Origin: Symsagittifera roscoffensis
Taxonomy: Eukaryota > Xenacoelomorpha > Acoela > Convolutidae
Assembly (NCBI RefSeq): GCF_963678635.1
Contig: NW_026971073.1
Span: 40,001 to 104,000 of the forward strand
Length of the DNA: 64,000 bases
Reading direction: 5' to 3'
Shown here: positions 11,842 through 21,617 of the stretch, piece after piece
Numbering within the stretch: position 1 is the stretch's first letter
Layout of the letters: each line of letters begins with the position of its first letter
Program-made: the position numbers and the translations under genes
Notes under the pieces: generated by a model
What the model was told of the DNA's origin: nothing
Seen by the model: the letters and a program-made list of their open reading frames with translations, nothing else
The model's database searches: none

Positions 11842-12440
11842 CTACCTCCTCCAGTCGAACTGGTCCGAGCCAGTGAGCTGCTTGTCCTCAATTTTGGCTC
11901 CATTGCCTTCAACTGCGTCTGGAACACGTCGTTTATCCAGTGCCTCCCTTGATGGGTGTTGAAGTGTATGCCATCCCTGGTCAGTGCGAGGCGATCGACC
12001 ATGCGCAGCATGTTTTCCAGATCCATGAGTCGCTGCTCGCTTTACCAGACTGCGAGTCATATCGTTCCACCGGGTCACTTTACCATTCATAAAACCCGCA
12101 ACCGGCGTGCCCACCTCCGGGTTCTGTGGTATCGTGCATAGAACCTCGAGTCTGGGTCTGTGTTTCTCCTTCAGCTAATTCAGAAGGCAGACCAGTAGGG
12201 GGTTCCCACTTGCACTCTGGGGTTACGGGGGCCCTCGAAACGTCATTGGTCCCGAGCATTATCACCAGCGTGTCTAGGTGATCCTCTACCTGGAACTCCA
12301 TCATTTTGATGACTTGAGCCACGGAAGCGCCTCCAAAAGATAGGAGCAGGAGTCTGCCCGTTGACAAAGATCTCGTCTACATCCCTCATAAAACTGTCCC
12401 CTATATCCAAATGACGACTCCCTGAGAAAATTGCTTGGTT
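11842..12440 (-). pseudogene. SGNH/GDSL hydrolase domain, copy A (all blocks, frameshifted)
   Basis: Block I is GDSF (12393-12401), block II a FGGASVAQ segment, block III GTND (12242-12253) and block V DGIH (11964-11975). These supply the nucleophile Ser, the two oxyanion-hole residues Gly and Asn, and the Asp/His pair that define SGNH hydrolases. That family includes lipases, acetyl-esterases, carbohydrate deacetylases and viral haemagglutinin-esterases. The blocks lie in three different frames now (13310-12243, 12367-12080, 12114-11842 and 12026-11601), so copy A is broken by several frameshifts. Substrate cannot be told from sequence. The domain sits near the N-terminus of ORF3. Confidence 0.8.
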
Positions 12441-13491
12441 GCTTATGGCGTGGTCCCAGCCCATGCCATTCAAACAAGCACGAGGATGCTCCGCGGCCAC
12501 TTGCACGAACTGGTTGCGCACCGTTAGGTTCTTCCTAATATAAACCACGCGAGATCTCTGAATAGTCCCGCCATGCGCGGTCCCTGTTGGTACTACAGTT
12601 CGAGGTGTTCTCTCCGAGCTGCTCGAAGAACGATCAAAGCGTTGGGAAGGGACGACCCTACCCAGCGTCCGGCTAGTTGTCGTATTGTTCTCGTTCATGG
12701 CTGCTCTCGCTACCTGATTGAACGACTCCTGGAACTGAGGAGCAAAATAGGTGTCTGAGGGGTACGGTATCGTATTTCTCGAGTTGGGAACAGACTGTGA
12801 TGTCTGCTGAGGAGCCTCGGGCTCTCTCGGTGCGCACAGCTCCTGGGCCCTTGTCCTGGTACGTGTGTCCCTGGATGCCTCCGAGGAGTTCATCGATGCC
12901 AGAACCTCCGGTGACTCTTGGCTCACCCTCGCCATATATAGGTCCTTCAGATGTTTTATCTCCGCTTCCTTGTAAGCTATTTGCAGGTCTGCAAACGTCT
13001 TCTTCCATTCATCCCTTTCTCGAGATATTGCCTGCAGCTTAGCACACAGCTCGGTCTGATCCCTTTCTTTCTTCTCCAAGGTCTCGATCGTATCCGAGGT
13101 CTGTACCTCTATCTCACTCACCTTCACTCTCTTCAGAGGAGGAGCAGCTGTTGGAGAGTCTACTGAATGTAGTATTTTTGCTCCCATGAGCGGCAGTGCA
13201 GGCTGAAAAGGTAGAAGCATCTCACCTAGCCGGTGATCCCTCTGCTCGCGGTCCCGATTTTGACCTCTCTCGGTGGTCCCGGACTCACCGGATACCAGCA
13301 TCAACACCACTTCCGTGGGGGCAATTCCCTTGACCCTCTCGTCCTAATGCGTTGAGGAGCGCGACCACAAACATCGCCAGTACCGGGTCTTCTCGAGTAA
13401 ACTCACAATCAATCAGCCGCTGATAGATCTCGTCTATAGTCGCTCCTAGACTCACTGAGAGAAATTCCATGTATTCATTTGTGTCACCCAT
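12441..13491 (-). pseudogene. ORF3 N-terminus with coiled coil, copy A
   Basis: The likely start is ATG 13491-13489 (MGDTNEYMEF), because copy B has an ATG in the equivalent place (56199). After a short helical opening there is a frameshift into the 13310-12243 frame. That frame carries a charged heptad-like helix (from about SEIEVQTSDTIETLEKK to EAEIKHLKDLY), a probable coiled coil for oligomerisation, then about 150 residues of Ser/Thr/Arg/Pro-rich linker leading to the SGNH domain. Copy B appears to lack the coiled coil. Confidence 0.6.
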
Positions 13492-13961
13492 TTCTATCGC
13501 GTTGATTTTCTTCGTCAAAATCCTTCTGGTTTGTTGGGTTCAAAAAACAAGATTTGATCAATCAAGATCTAAAAAGCAAGTCACGACTTAAAACCATCAT
13601 TTCATGCCGTCCCATTTTCAGGGTAAAACATCATTCACATCATTTGTCTTTAAAACGATTCATTGAAAGTTTTCTTCGTTGCTGATTTAAAACTTAGCAC
13701 CAAGGTGGATCGTCCGCCTTCAAACTTATCGAGGTAACACGAATGAACGCTGTCACTTTCCCCACCTGGAGTGTTCCAGGTCTTTCAGGACACAAACATC
13801 ACATAAAACATACCCTAACAATAACATAACACATGAACATAATATATCTACATTATAACGTAAAAACATAATCCCTAGTAGCTAACCTAACGTAATCCTA
13901 ATCCCTATAAAGTCAACTTAATAAAAACTACTTATCGCCGAATGCAACTCCTAGCATATGC
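13492..13961 (-). other. Non-coding gap between macro domain and ORF3, copy A
   Basis: No reading frame crosses it. The equivalent gap in copy B (56200-56657) is almost the same length. Both contain repeated ATAACATAACAC-type tracts (plus strand), which on the element's strand read as T/G-rich sequence. A splice acceptor or internal promoter for ORF3 could lie here; neither can be proven from the sequence. Confidence 0.4.
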
Positions 13962-14413
13962 TCAGATATAACTTTTTTGTAAGTAAACCTCTATGTCAGT
14001 TACTGAAAATATCACGTGCACAAGGGCGTACAACTCTCTCGGATGTAGCTTTCCCCTATTATGATCATAGACTGGTTACGAGAGAGAGAGGTCACTAATC
14101 TCTCAACCAGAAAATCCCTAAGTCGAGTTAAGGCCAATACCAAGCTCTCTGGATCTACGTGTTGCTTATCAGTGGCCTTAGTAACCAGGAAACACAAATA
14201 TTTCCCTGGTATCTGTGATGCAACAGGGGGCATCGCTATCATCCCTCCCACACCAGGCCTCTGTTTCCATAAAAACTCGAAATTCTTATACTCTCTTTTG
14301 AAGTCAGCCGCTAGTGCTGTTTTGAAGCTTACATCCGCGGTTATCGCTATAGCGCATGTATGTTCTGTGAGCATGAAACCGCTGTCCGTTATGACGATAT
14401 TGTTTGAATAATG
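13962..14413 (-). pseudogene. Macro (ADP-ribose-binding) domain, copy A
   Basis: The region reads as a compact macro domain of the ADP-ribose-phosphatase/OARD1-like type. CAIAITADVSFKTALAADFK corresponds to the family's A-h-IS-D-x-x-x-x-x-G-I-A-x-x-F segment. A GVGGMIAMP loop follows, then LCFLVTKATDKQHVDPESL (typical LVTK strand and following helix), then a helix (LTRLRDFLVER). The C-terminal third (14090-13962) is in another frame and contains a VYDHNRGKLHPREL segment and VHVIFS, matching the copy B remnant. One frameshift at about 14090 breaks the copy. Such domains bind or hydrolyse ADP-ribose on proteins or nucleic acids. The activity here is inferred from family only. Confidence 0.75.
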
Positions 14414-15459
14414 GTTCGGTAGGTCAAAATAGGTTTCAAAAACTCGTCCAAAAGGTGGTTATTTAGCGTTCTCGCCTTCCGTTTCCAGTTCTCCGGTTTC
14501 TCTTGCCGATTTCAATTTTTTAATGATCAGGTTTTTGGTGTGGGTGAGTCCTAGCCCACTCCCCGGACAAAAATATCCATCAACGTCCCCGTCGATCGCC
14601 CAAAGTCGAGCAGATCGAGGTTGGATTGCGGAACACGTATAAGGGCCATCTGGGGCGACCCAGTTGGACTCGGTATTGTCATGGCTGACGTATTTGATGC
14701 CGTCCTTATCGACAACCTGAATCGTCAAGACTTTCTCTTTAGGATTCGCCGGCAGATCGTGGAGCCATTTGAGCACTCGCAAGCTCGTTAATTCTTGCTC
14801 ATGAGTCCGCTCCACTTCTGGTTCGAACTCTACTTCTGGTTCGGAGCAATCGTCGGTCCAACCCTGATCCATGCCATCTACCAAGTCGATCTCTCTTGGC
14901 ACCGTTACTTAATCCAGCCCCACCAGCGAGTCCATCATATCACATAAAAAACTATCCTGTCTATGACGAAATCCTTGCCATACGGGTTGTACTTCCTCTT
15001 GCCCCTTCCTTTCTTGCTCTGGCGTGTCTCCATGGTGAGAGGAAAATCAGGTTGTATTCCTTTGTCAATTTCAGTTTGTTCTGAGCAGTCCCAGTCCTCT
15101 TCGGCATGAGGTACATGAGGTAGAGTTTCGTCGTCCATCTCTACTCGCTCGGTCAACTCCAGGTCCAGTGGTAGATCGCAATCAACCACCACCTCATTTC
15201 CGTCATTTTTGTCGCGAGTACCTCTTTCATTCACCTCACAAGCAAGATCCACTATCAAACAGTCTCCCTCTTGCATGTCCGCTGGCCGCTGGGATGCACC
15301 AGTCCTCTGATGAGGCATTGTGCTGTTTGATGTTTTCTTAATGAGCCGCTCTTCTTGTGCTAGTCGATAAAACGGACCTCCATGGTGCACTTCTGTTATT
15401 TGAAATGGGCCACCCCATTCTTTTTTAAAAACATTTTTGGTTCCTTTTGGTAGAACTAC
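14414..15459 (-). pseudogene. Integrase C-terminal tail and acidic linker, copy A
   Basis: Frames 15390-14935 and 14902-14459 follow the integrase core. They include an ITEVHHGGPFYRL strand (integrase C-terminal domain-like), then ADMQEGD and NERGTRDKNDGNEVV, both nearly the same in copy B (57755-57396), then a very acidic stretch (EPEVEFEPEVE), and end with LTHTKNLIIKK just before the macro domain. The block at 14552-14600 is conserved with copy B at the nucleotide level even though the frame differs. It probably tethered the macro domain to Pol, or encoded its N-terminal extension. Confidence 0.55.
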
Positions 15460-16149
15460 CTACTGGAATACCCAGACGTAATCGCCAACTGAGTAGGTTT
15501 TTGCATCGGCAGTCCTTTTACCAAACCTCCTTTTTTGTCTAAATTGCGCCTGTTGCGTGTTCCTCCTGCATAAGTCATTGAGCTCCTGCTGTCTACTAAT
15601 GGCATCACGCACGTACATTTGCGGTGTGGTTCTCTTCCCTTCATATTCAGGGTAGAAAAACGTCAACGGAAGCGCTTTTTCGTGACCCGTTAGCATCATA
15701 TGCGGACTTATTCCCGTGGTGGAATGCTCTGTACTCTTGTACGAACCCATCACTTGCGGCAACTGTCTGTCCCAGTCATCCATGTAGCGTGAGCAGTAGA
15801 CTCTCAACATGGATACCAGCGTGCGATTTTGCCTCTCGACTAGGCCGTTCGTTTGCGGGTGATAAGTGGTCGAGTGGACCTGTGCTACCTGCGACCTTTC
15901 CAATAACTCCTTCGTGAGATCACCCACGAATCCTTTGTCATTGTCCGATTGGAATGTGATGGGACAGCCGTGCCTCGCTATCCACACATTTATCGAGTGA
16001 TTGCATGTTTCGTCCGCTAATGCCGACATGCAGGGGGCGGACTCTGCATAATTCGTAAAATGATCAATCATTACCAGCACCTGATTGTAGCCTGTGGCAG
16101 TCATGCATATCTTCCGGTGATCAATCTGCACTACTTCATTGAATCCCGA
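15460..16149 (-). pseudogene. Integrase catalytic core, copy A
   Basis: A 223-codon frame has the retroviral/Ty3 integrase core: MQIDHRKIC (first Asp), TFQSDNDKGFVGDL (second Asp; the usual Gly after Asn is replaced by Asp) and TNGLVERQNRTL (Glu). It is followed by the conserved HSTTGISPHMMLTG(H) and a basic C-terminal stretch. A TAA at 16150-16152 now separates it from the zinc-binding domain. Length and order match copy B. Role: insertion of the cDNA into the host chromosome. Confidence 0.9.
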
Positions 16150-17175
16150 TTATTCTATTGACTGCAGAGGGAAACTGAGTTTCCTGGGGTCTTTCGCCTG
16201 CTGACACAACAAGCATGCAGAGATCCACTTTTCAGAAGCCTTCTTCAAACCAGGCCATTCGAATCGTTTCTGTATCCTGATGTAAACTTTGTCCACGCCT
16301 TGATGGCCTATCTGGTCATATAACTGTGGTAGCACTATCAAATTGTACCTGTAAAGGACCTTGTCCTCCTCTTTACCTTTACAGGCTACGATTCGGTCTT
16401 TATTCAGGTACAATAAATCTTTTCTTTTCAGGTAGAACTGCTTGAAGATCTTATAGCTGTCTTCTTCCAAATATCCTTTGTCAGGTGCTCCATTCTCGAT
16501 CCATCTTTTCAGATTGCTCGTCATTTTGTCATTTCGTTGAGCCCTTAGGAGGTCCGACAGCCGGTATCCGGCTTTCAGATACATCTTTATCACGTTTAAT
16601 TGTCTGCTCATTATCTCCGGAGCATGAGCATCGTCCATCAACTTGACGCACAATATCTTCTTCAAAGGCATTGCTTCTTGCACAGATGGCTCCAGATTGG
16701 TACGGACGACCGTACCATGTGGCAGTAATCTGGTTGGGCATTTCGAAACTGCTATCACCTCGAGCTCATCGGCGGCATTATCCACTACAGTGCCCTCCTC
16801 ATCGGAGGTGTACGTGCCTCTGTCCGGATTCTGATGCATTTCTCTGTCCAGCCCGCGCTGTTTCCAATACACCAACAAGGAATGAAACGCAATCTCCGAT
16901 ACATCAGATTTGGAAGTAGTCTCAGATGTGTTGTCCCAGGACTGAGGCCTCGAGTCATCACTTGAGCCGAATGATTCCACACCATCATGTTCCAATATGT
17001 CTGTGATGTTTCTCGACTCCCCGGACAAAACTCTGTCCCTTGGTCGCTTTAAATCCGAGTCCCCGGACAACATACTATCCCTTGGTTGTCTCGTCAACCT
17101 CTCCCCGGACAAGTCGTCCTGCAAGGCCCGAAGGAGCCTGACTCCCCGGACATTGTCTCGTCCCCGGAAGAACAA
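16150..17175 (-). pseudogene. LSGE-repeat linker and integrase zinc-binding domain, copy A
   Basis: The N-terminal part of this 341-codon frame is a Ser/Asp/Arg-rich linker with DDLSGE, SMLSGD and RVLSGE, the protein reading of a repeated TTGTCCGGGGAG motif. The C-terminal part carries the integrase HHCC region: HQGVDKVY (with a preceding GH) and CLLCQQ with the usual spacing, preceded by a YLNKDRIVACKGK strand. A stop at 16150 splits it from the catalytic core. In an intact element it would join RNase H to integrase. Confidence 0.8.
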
Positions 17176-18060
17176 TCTGAGCTCGGCTCGTACTCTTCTT
17201 TTGCATCCGTGAAATGTACGTTTCTCGTGAAGCTGGATTTCGACTTGACCCTGATTTCTTCAGTGACTTGGACCGGTGTCGATTTCCCACGTTCTGTGAA
17301 CGAAGTCCTCAACAAGACATCCTTCGGCATTGAGGTCACCAGCTGGTTCACTATCGACCGGCAATCCCGTTCCACATCGCGACCGTGATTGATCACTGGC
17401 CTCTTTTCCATTTTCTCAGTGACGGTCAATCGCTGCATGGTTTCCATCAATTCACGATCATGCATATCGACCTCCCTATCTAGCAAGACACGGAGCTTCC
17501 CCATGACGTCCGGCGCCACGTTCACGGTCCTATTTAACAGAGCTATGCTGTTTATACCCAACCTGGTAAGCTCCTGCTGTAACAGATTGGATCGGACTAG
17601 CAGATCCAGCGGAAAGGGTTCACCCCTGGCTAAAACCTTTATCTCAGCGGCCGTTTCCACCGGAAGTTCAAGGTGGCCTGGTATAGGGTGCCCTGACTTA
17701 TCCAGCCACCTAGTGAGTGGTAGTTTGTCGTAGGTATCCTTGTCTAGGAATGAAAACCCGTCTTTGATCTCCGCTTGGTTAGCCTGCTTCTCTTCGAGGC
17801 GCTCATAAAATTCTGTCTTATTACTGAGGCTATCATCAATCTGATGCTTGTCACGGGTACGGTGCTGTATGATCACGTGGTATCCATCCAGGCGCACGAT
17901 CCAACGACCAAAATAACTCTGGTCCATCGAATAGGTTTTAAGCCAGACTAGGGCACGATTATCCACACGCAACTTGAAAGAAGCACTCCCCAAGTAGGCC
18001 CTGTGTTTTTCCACGAAAGCGATCACCGCGAACATTTCCGCTTTTGGTGCGCCCTACTTC
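17094..18060 (-). pseudogene. RNase H end and connection, copy A
   Basis: The frame 18035-17094 begins with MFAVIAFVEKHRAYLG and FKLRVDNRALVWL (RNase H Asp), then SMDQSYFGRWIVRLDGY and DKHQIDDSLSNK, where the final catalytic region reads DDSLS against NADSLS in copy B. After that it runs through a helical connection with LPLTRWLDKSGHPIPGHLELP, a segment kept almost unchanged in copy B. RNase H degrades the RNA of the RNA/DNA hybrid. Confidence 0.85.
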
Positions 18061-19127
18061 ATCTCGGTATCGCTCAAGACCTTACTTCCGTAGGCTATTG
18101 AACGGAGAACCGTTCTCCCGTTCCACTCTTGCTCCTTGTGAAGTATGCCTGATATCGCAACTACTGATGCATCCGTGTCTAACACAAACATCCCCTTATC
18201 TGTTGGCATGCCGAGGAATGGTACCTCGCAAAGTTCACGTTAATGTTTTCAAATGAAACTTGTGCCTCATCAGTCCAAGTGAACTTTCTGCCTTTATTTC
18301 TCATCAACTGTTGTATGGGGTATATTTTGTCGGCGTATCCCTTGACGAACTCGATAATAGTCAGCAAACCCCAAAAAGCCCATCAGCTGTTTATCTGTCT
18401 TGGGTGCCTTCCAGGTCAAAACCGCTTCGACGGCTTAGGGATCTGGTCTCAATCCATGCTTATCCACCAGGCGGCCTAAATACTTTATGGAGTCTCTGAG
18501 GATTTCACACTTCGAGGGTTTACATTTCAGTCCCGTCTGCATCATGCAAGTAAACACCTCGTCCAACCTCTCTATGTGATCCTCTAGGGTTGGCGTTGCG
18601 ATCACCACATCATCGACGTAACCTATGTTGAGATTTCGGTATTTCTTAGTCACACTCGTGAGCGCCTGGGCCATGAGTCGCTGGAATGTGGCAGTCGCGT
18701 TGCACAACCCGGACGGCATCCTCTTCCACTGGAACAATCCCAGCTCGCACGATCTTGCTTTCGGAGTGGCACTTGCCAGAACGCCGAGCCCAAATCTATC
18801 ATCGTGAAGAATTTCGCGTCCCCCAGCTTGGATAGGCTCTCATTGATGCGGGGAATCGGGTATGCGTCCTTTGTAGTCACTGCGTTCAGATAACGGAAAT
18901 CACAACATAACCTGAGTTGCCCCCTTTCTTTTTAGCCATGACACCGCCACAAGCCCACGGGGACTTCGACGGCTCGATCATGTCGTACTCCATTAACATC
19001 TCGATCTCCTTCCTGCACGCTTCCGACTTTTGAGAGGATTATTCTCCTCGCCCCTTCCCTGTGAGGTACCGAGCCTTCTTCTATCTCAATTTCGTGTTCT
19101 ACAAAATTACAGCAACCTATGTCGGCC
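18061..19127 (-). pseudogene. Reverse transcriptase, copy A, fragmented
   Basis: RT pieces lie in several frames (18880-18650, 18737-18435, 18367-18179). Motifs include DAYPIPRINESLSKLGDAKFF, MIDLGSAFWQVPL, MPSGLCNATATFQRLMAQAL (MPFGL in copy B) and the catalytic YVDD at 18609-18620. The AKKKGG / CDF region at about 18905-18945 shows the same one-base frame offset as copy B. Thumb and connection follow. Copies RNA into cDNA in an intact element. Confidence 0.85.
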
Positions 19128-20255
19128 TTATGTTTCGAAAAAGTCTGCGTTCCGACTTAACACCGCCCTGAGCAAATCTATTTCCTTGTCTGATTTTTTA
19201 CCCTTCAAATGTTCTATCTCAGGTAGGACCGGTTTATTCGCTGCTAACTCTGTTTTGGTCGGTCTCTCGGTAAAATTTGAACAACTAGATAATCCATCAT
19301 CTGTTTCCGACTTCATTGAAAACAATTTCCTAGATTTCAGTTCATTTACTCTCTTCACTATACATTCTTGGTTCACATGCAAGGGACATTTAGTTACATC
19401 AAATGTTTTCAAGTTCTCCACACTCTGAACGTCTGTGTTCGGAGGCAATGCGTAGCCAAGTTTCTTTCCCCTCTGTATTGTCACTGTTGTTGCTTCTGTG
19501 TTCAAGAACACACTCACACACAGTCCGCTCTGAGTGAGTGAGAAGCTTCTTCCTAAAATAGCCGAGCTCTTACTGTTTGGATTTGGTACCAGGCACACCT
19601 GTCTGTCATTACTGAGTTTGTTTAGAGCTGCCACGGCTTGTTTTGGTTTCAATCTCACTTTTTGATCCAGAAAAATTGGCACCTCAGCCTGGTTAATTAA
19701 GATCTTATTAACAGGTTTCTTTTCATACTTCCTCTCAGGATATTTGATCCTGATCAACCCGTCATTGATGTCGACCGTGACATCAAAGTTGCGTACGAAG
19801 TCCCTTCCCAGGATGAATTGATCGGATTCATCCAAATTTCCCAACACCAGGAAGCTCATCCAAAGATGTCTTCCTCCAAGCTGCAGTGATACGATCGGTG
19901 TCCGTCCTGTCACATAGATTGCTCCCTGATTGGCAGCTGCCAGTCTGATGTTTGTCGGTATTAGATCCGACCTGTCAAAGCCCATATCAGTCCAGGTGCT
20001 GACTGGCATGACGCTGACCACTACACCCATGTCTAAAAATCCTTTCACTGAAAGTTGTCTGCCCTGCGCATCCAGCACATGTGCTGCCAGATCGGCTTCG
20101 CAACCTATGGGATCCGCATCCTGTTCAAGCATGGCATTGTGTCCGATTTGTTGCACCTTCAGCTCTCCTTGGTCAATGTAAATCCGGCCTATCTGATCAC
20201 TCGCATCAGTTACTTGAGCTTTTGTGTAGATATTGATGCCGTCCACATTCATCAA
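19128..20255 (-). pseudogene. Aspartic protease and Pol N-terminal region, copy A
   Basis: A 375-codon frame has a retropepsin fold: FLDMGVVVSVMP at 20024-20035, where D-S/T-G should be; here the Ser/Thr is Met and the following Ala is Val. It is followed by RTPIVSLQLGG, the flap region, and ILGRDFVRNFDV (family ILGxDF). It continues without a stop into the pre-RT segment (FSMKSETDDGLSSCSNF, then PVLPEIEHLKG). Protease would cut Gag-Pol. The active-site substitution suggests this copy is dead. Confidence 0.8.
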
Positions 20256-20564
20256 AATCGGCTATGGTCCATGTCCATCCACTCTCATCAGCCTCGTACC
20301 TCCTGTCGTGAGCAGCGCTCGCACAGCCCTGGAGTCTAGCTTGGGATCCTTCTCCCTTAGGTAGTCTGCATAAATGTCGAGGTGGACCAGCGTAATCTCG
20401 GACAGTTAACTCAGGTTCTTGACCACCTGGTGTCCTGCGACTGAGATAATGGACATTATGTTCGTCCCTTCTTTCTACCCGATATGACGTTTAGCTTTAA
20501 TCCCTGCTTTCTGGTTTCCTGTGTGTCCTCTTTCGTTTTTTTTATTCAAAATGTCAAATTTTTT

Positions 20565-21617
20565 TCAAAGATCTGTGCTCTCCAGTTCCGACCTTACCCA
20601 TTGCTCAATTTTTTTCGTGGCTAGCTCCTGTTGGACATTCTGCAATGCTGCCCTTGCTGCTAAACCATAATCCACCTTGAGCGGGTCGGCCGACTCTGCC
20701 TCCAAGCTCGAGGCTACCACCTCGTCAGGCATGGTCTTCACCTTCTTAGTTGTAAAAGTGCTCGGTGTTGTCTCTTTTCTTCGAGACTCAGCCTCGTTCA
20801 TCAGACGTGCTCGACTGGCTTTGACGCCCAAAAGCGCCTCTTCATGGCGGGGATATTTCGCGTCCGCCACTGCATCCCAAAATTGAGTGCAGTCCGACTT
20901 GAAGTGTCCCTCCAAATTACAGAAGAAGCACCCCGGTCGATACTTCATAATGAGCCCTCTAACGTACTCTTCGTTGTCCTCGTCGGTCGCATCAACGTCG
21001 TCGAGAAAGTGGCCTATCGCCTTCATGTTCTGTTTGTAAGCAGAACATGCGGAAACGTGGTGGTTCATCGAGCCACAATTCGCACAGGACCTCCTCTTAT
21101 TCATGTCGTAGCGAGGTTTGTACCAACTAGAGTTCGCGCCAGAGTTTGTTCCGCTGTATTTGCCATATTTGCTGTAACGGTTTTGCACCCTCGTTTTTAT
21201 GAGCAAGTACTCACGCGACTTCATACGCAAATCATCGGGCGTGGATACCTGGTTAAGCGACAGGGAGAAATGTGTGGCTAGCTTTGTTTTTAACTCTTCA
21301 CTCTTCACTCCATCCATGAACTTCGAGGCAAACGCTAAGTTCCGCTCAGAAATTCTCTCATCGGGGTTGCTTCTCCTCCTAAGTAATTCAAGGTCATCCA
21401 AAAACTTGTCTATGGACTCGTCATCTCTTTGACGCCTCTTCTCGAACTTCACCATAGCCTGATGCCCTTGTACTCCAGAGCCGAAACGATTCACCAGGAT
21501 GTCAAATATCCTGCGAGCACTGTCTTGTTCATTTAACCTTTTCGCCAGATTGCTTGTCAGTGCGCTGCATTCCTGTTTCTTTGAGATATTTTCTTCTCCA
21601 AAGTGCAACTTCATCAC
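20565..21617 (-). pseudogene. Gag capsid and nucleocapsid, copy A unit 1
   Basis: A 350-codon frame. The N-terminal half is capsid-like: LTSNLAKRLNEQD, ARRIFDILVNRFGSGVQGHQ, RRQRDDESIDKFLDDLELL, AFASKFMDGVKSEELKTKL. Two zinc knuckles of CX2CX4HX4C spacing follow, CANCGSMNHHVSAC and CFFCNLEGHFKSDC, separated by about 40 residues, then a charged helix. Gag packages the genomic RNA. The frame ends at a stop at 20565, whereas the equivalent region in copy B reads straight on into protease, so Gag and Pol were probably one frame. Confidence 0.9.

Noticed and set aside
4860-13491. ORF3 as a DNA transposon or second retrotransposon inserted into the giant element
   Set aside because: No terminal repeats, RT or transposase motifs inside it, and identical placement in both copies.
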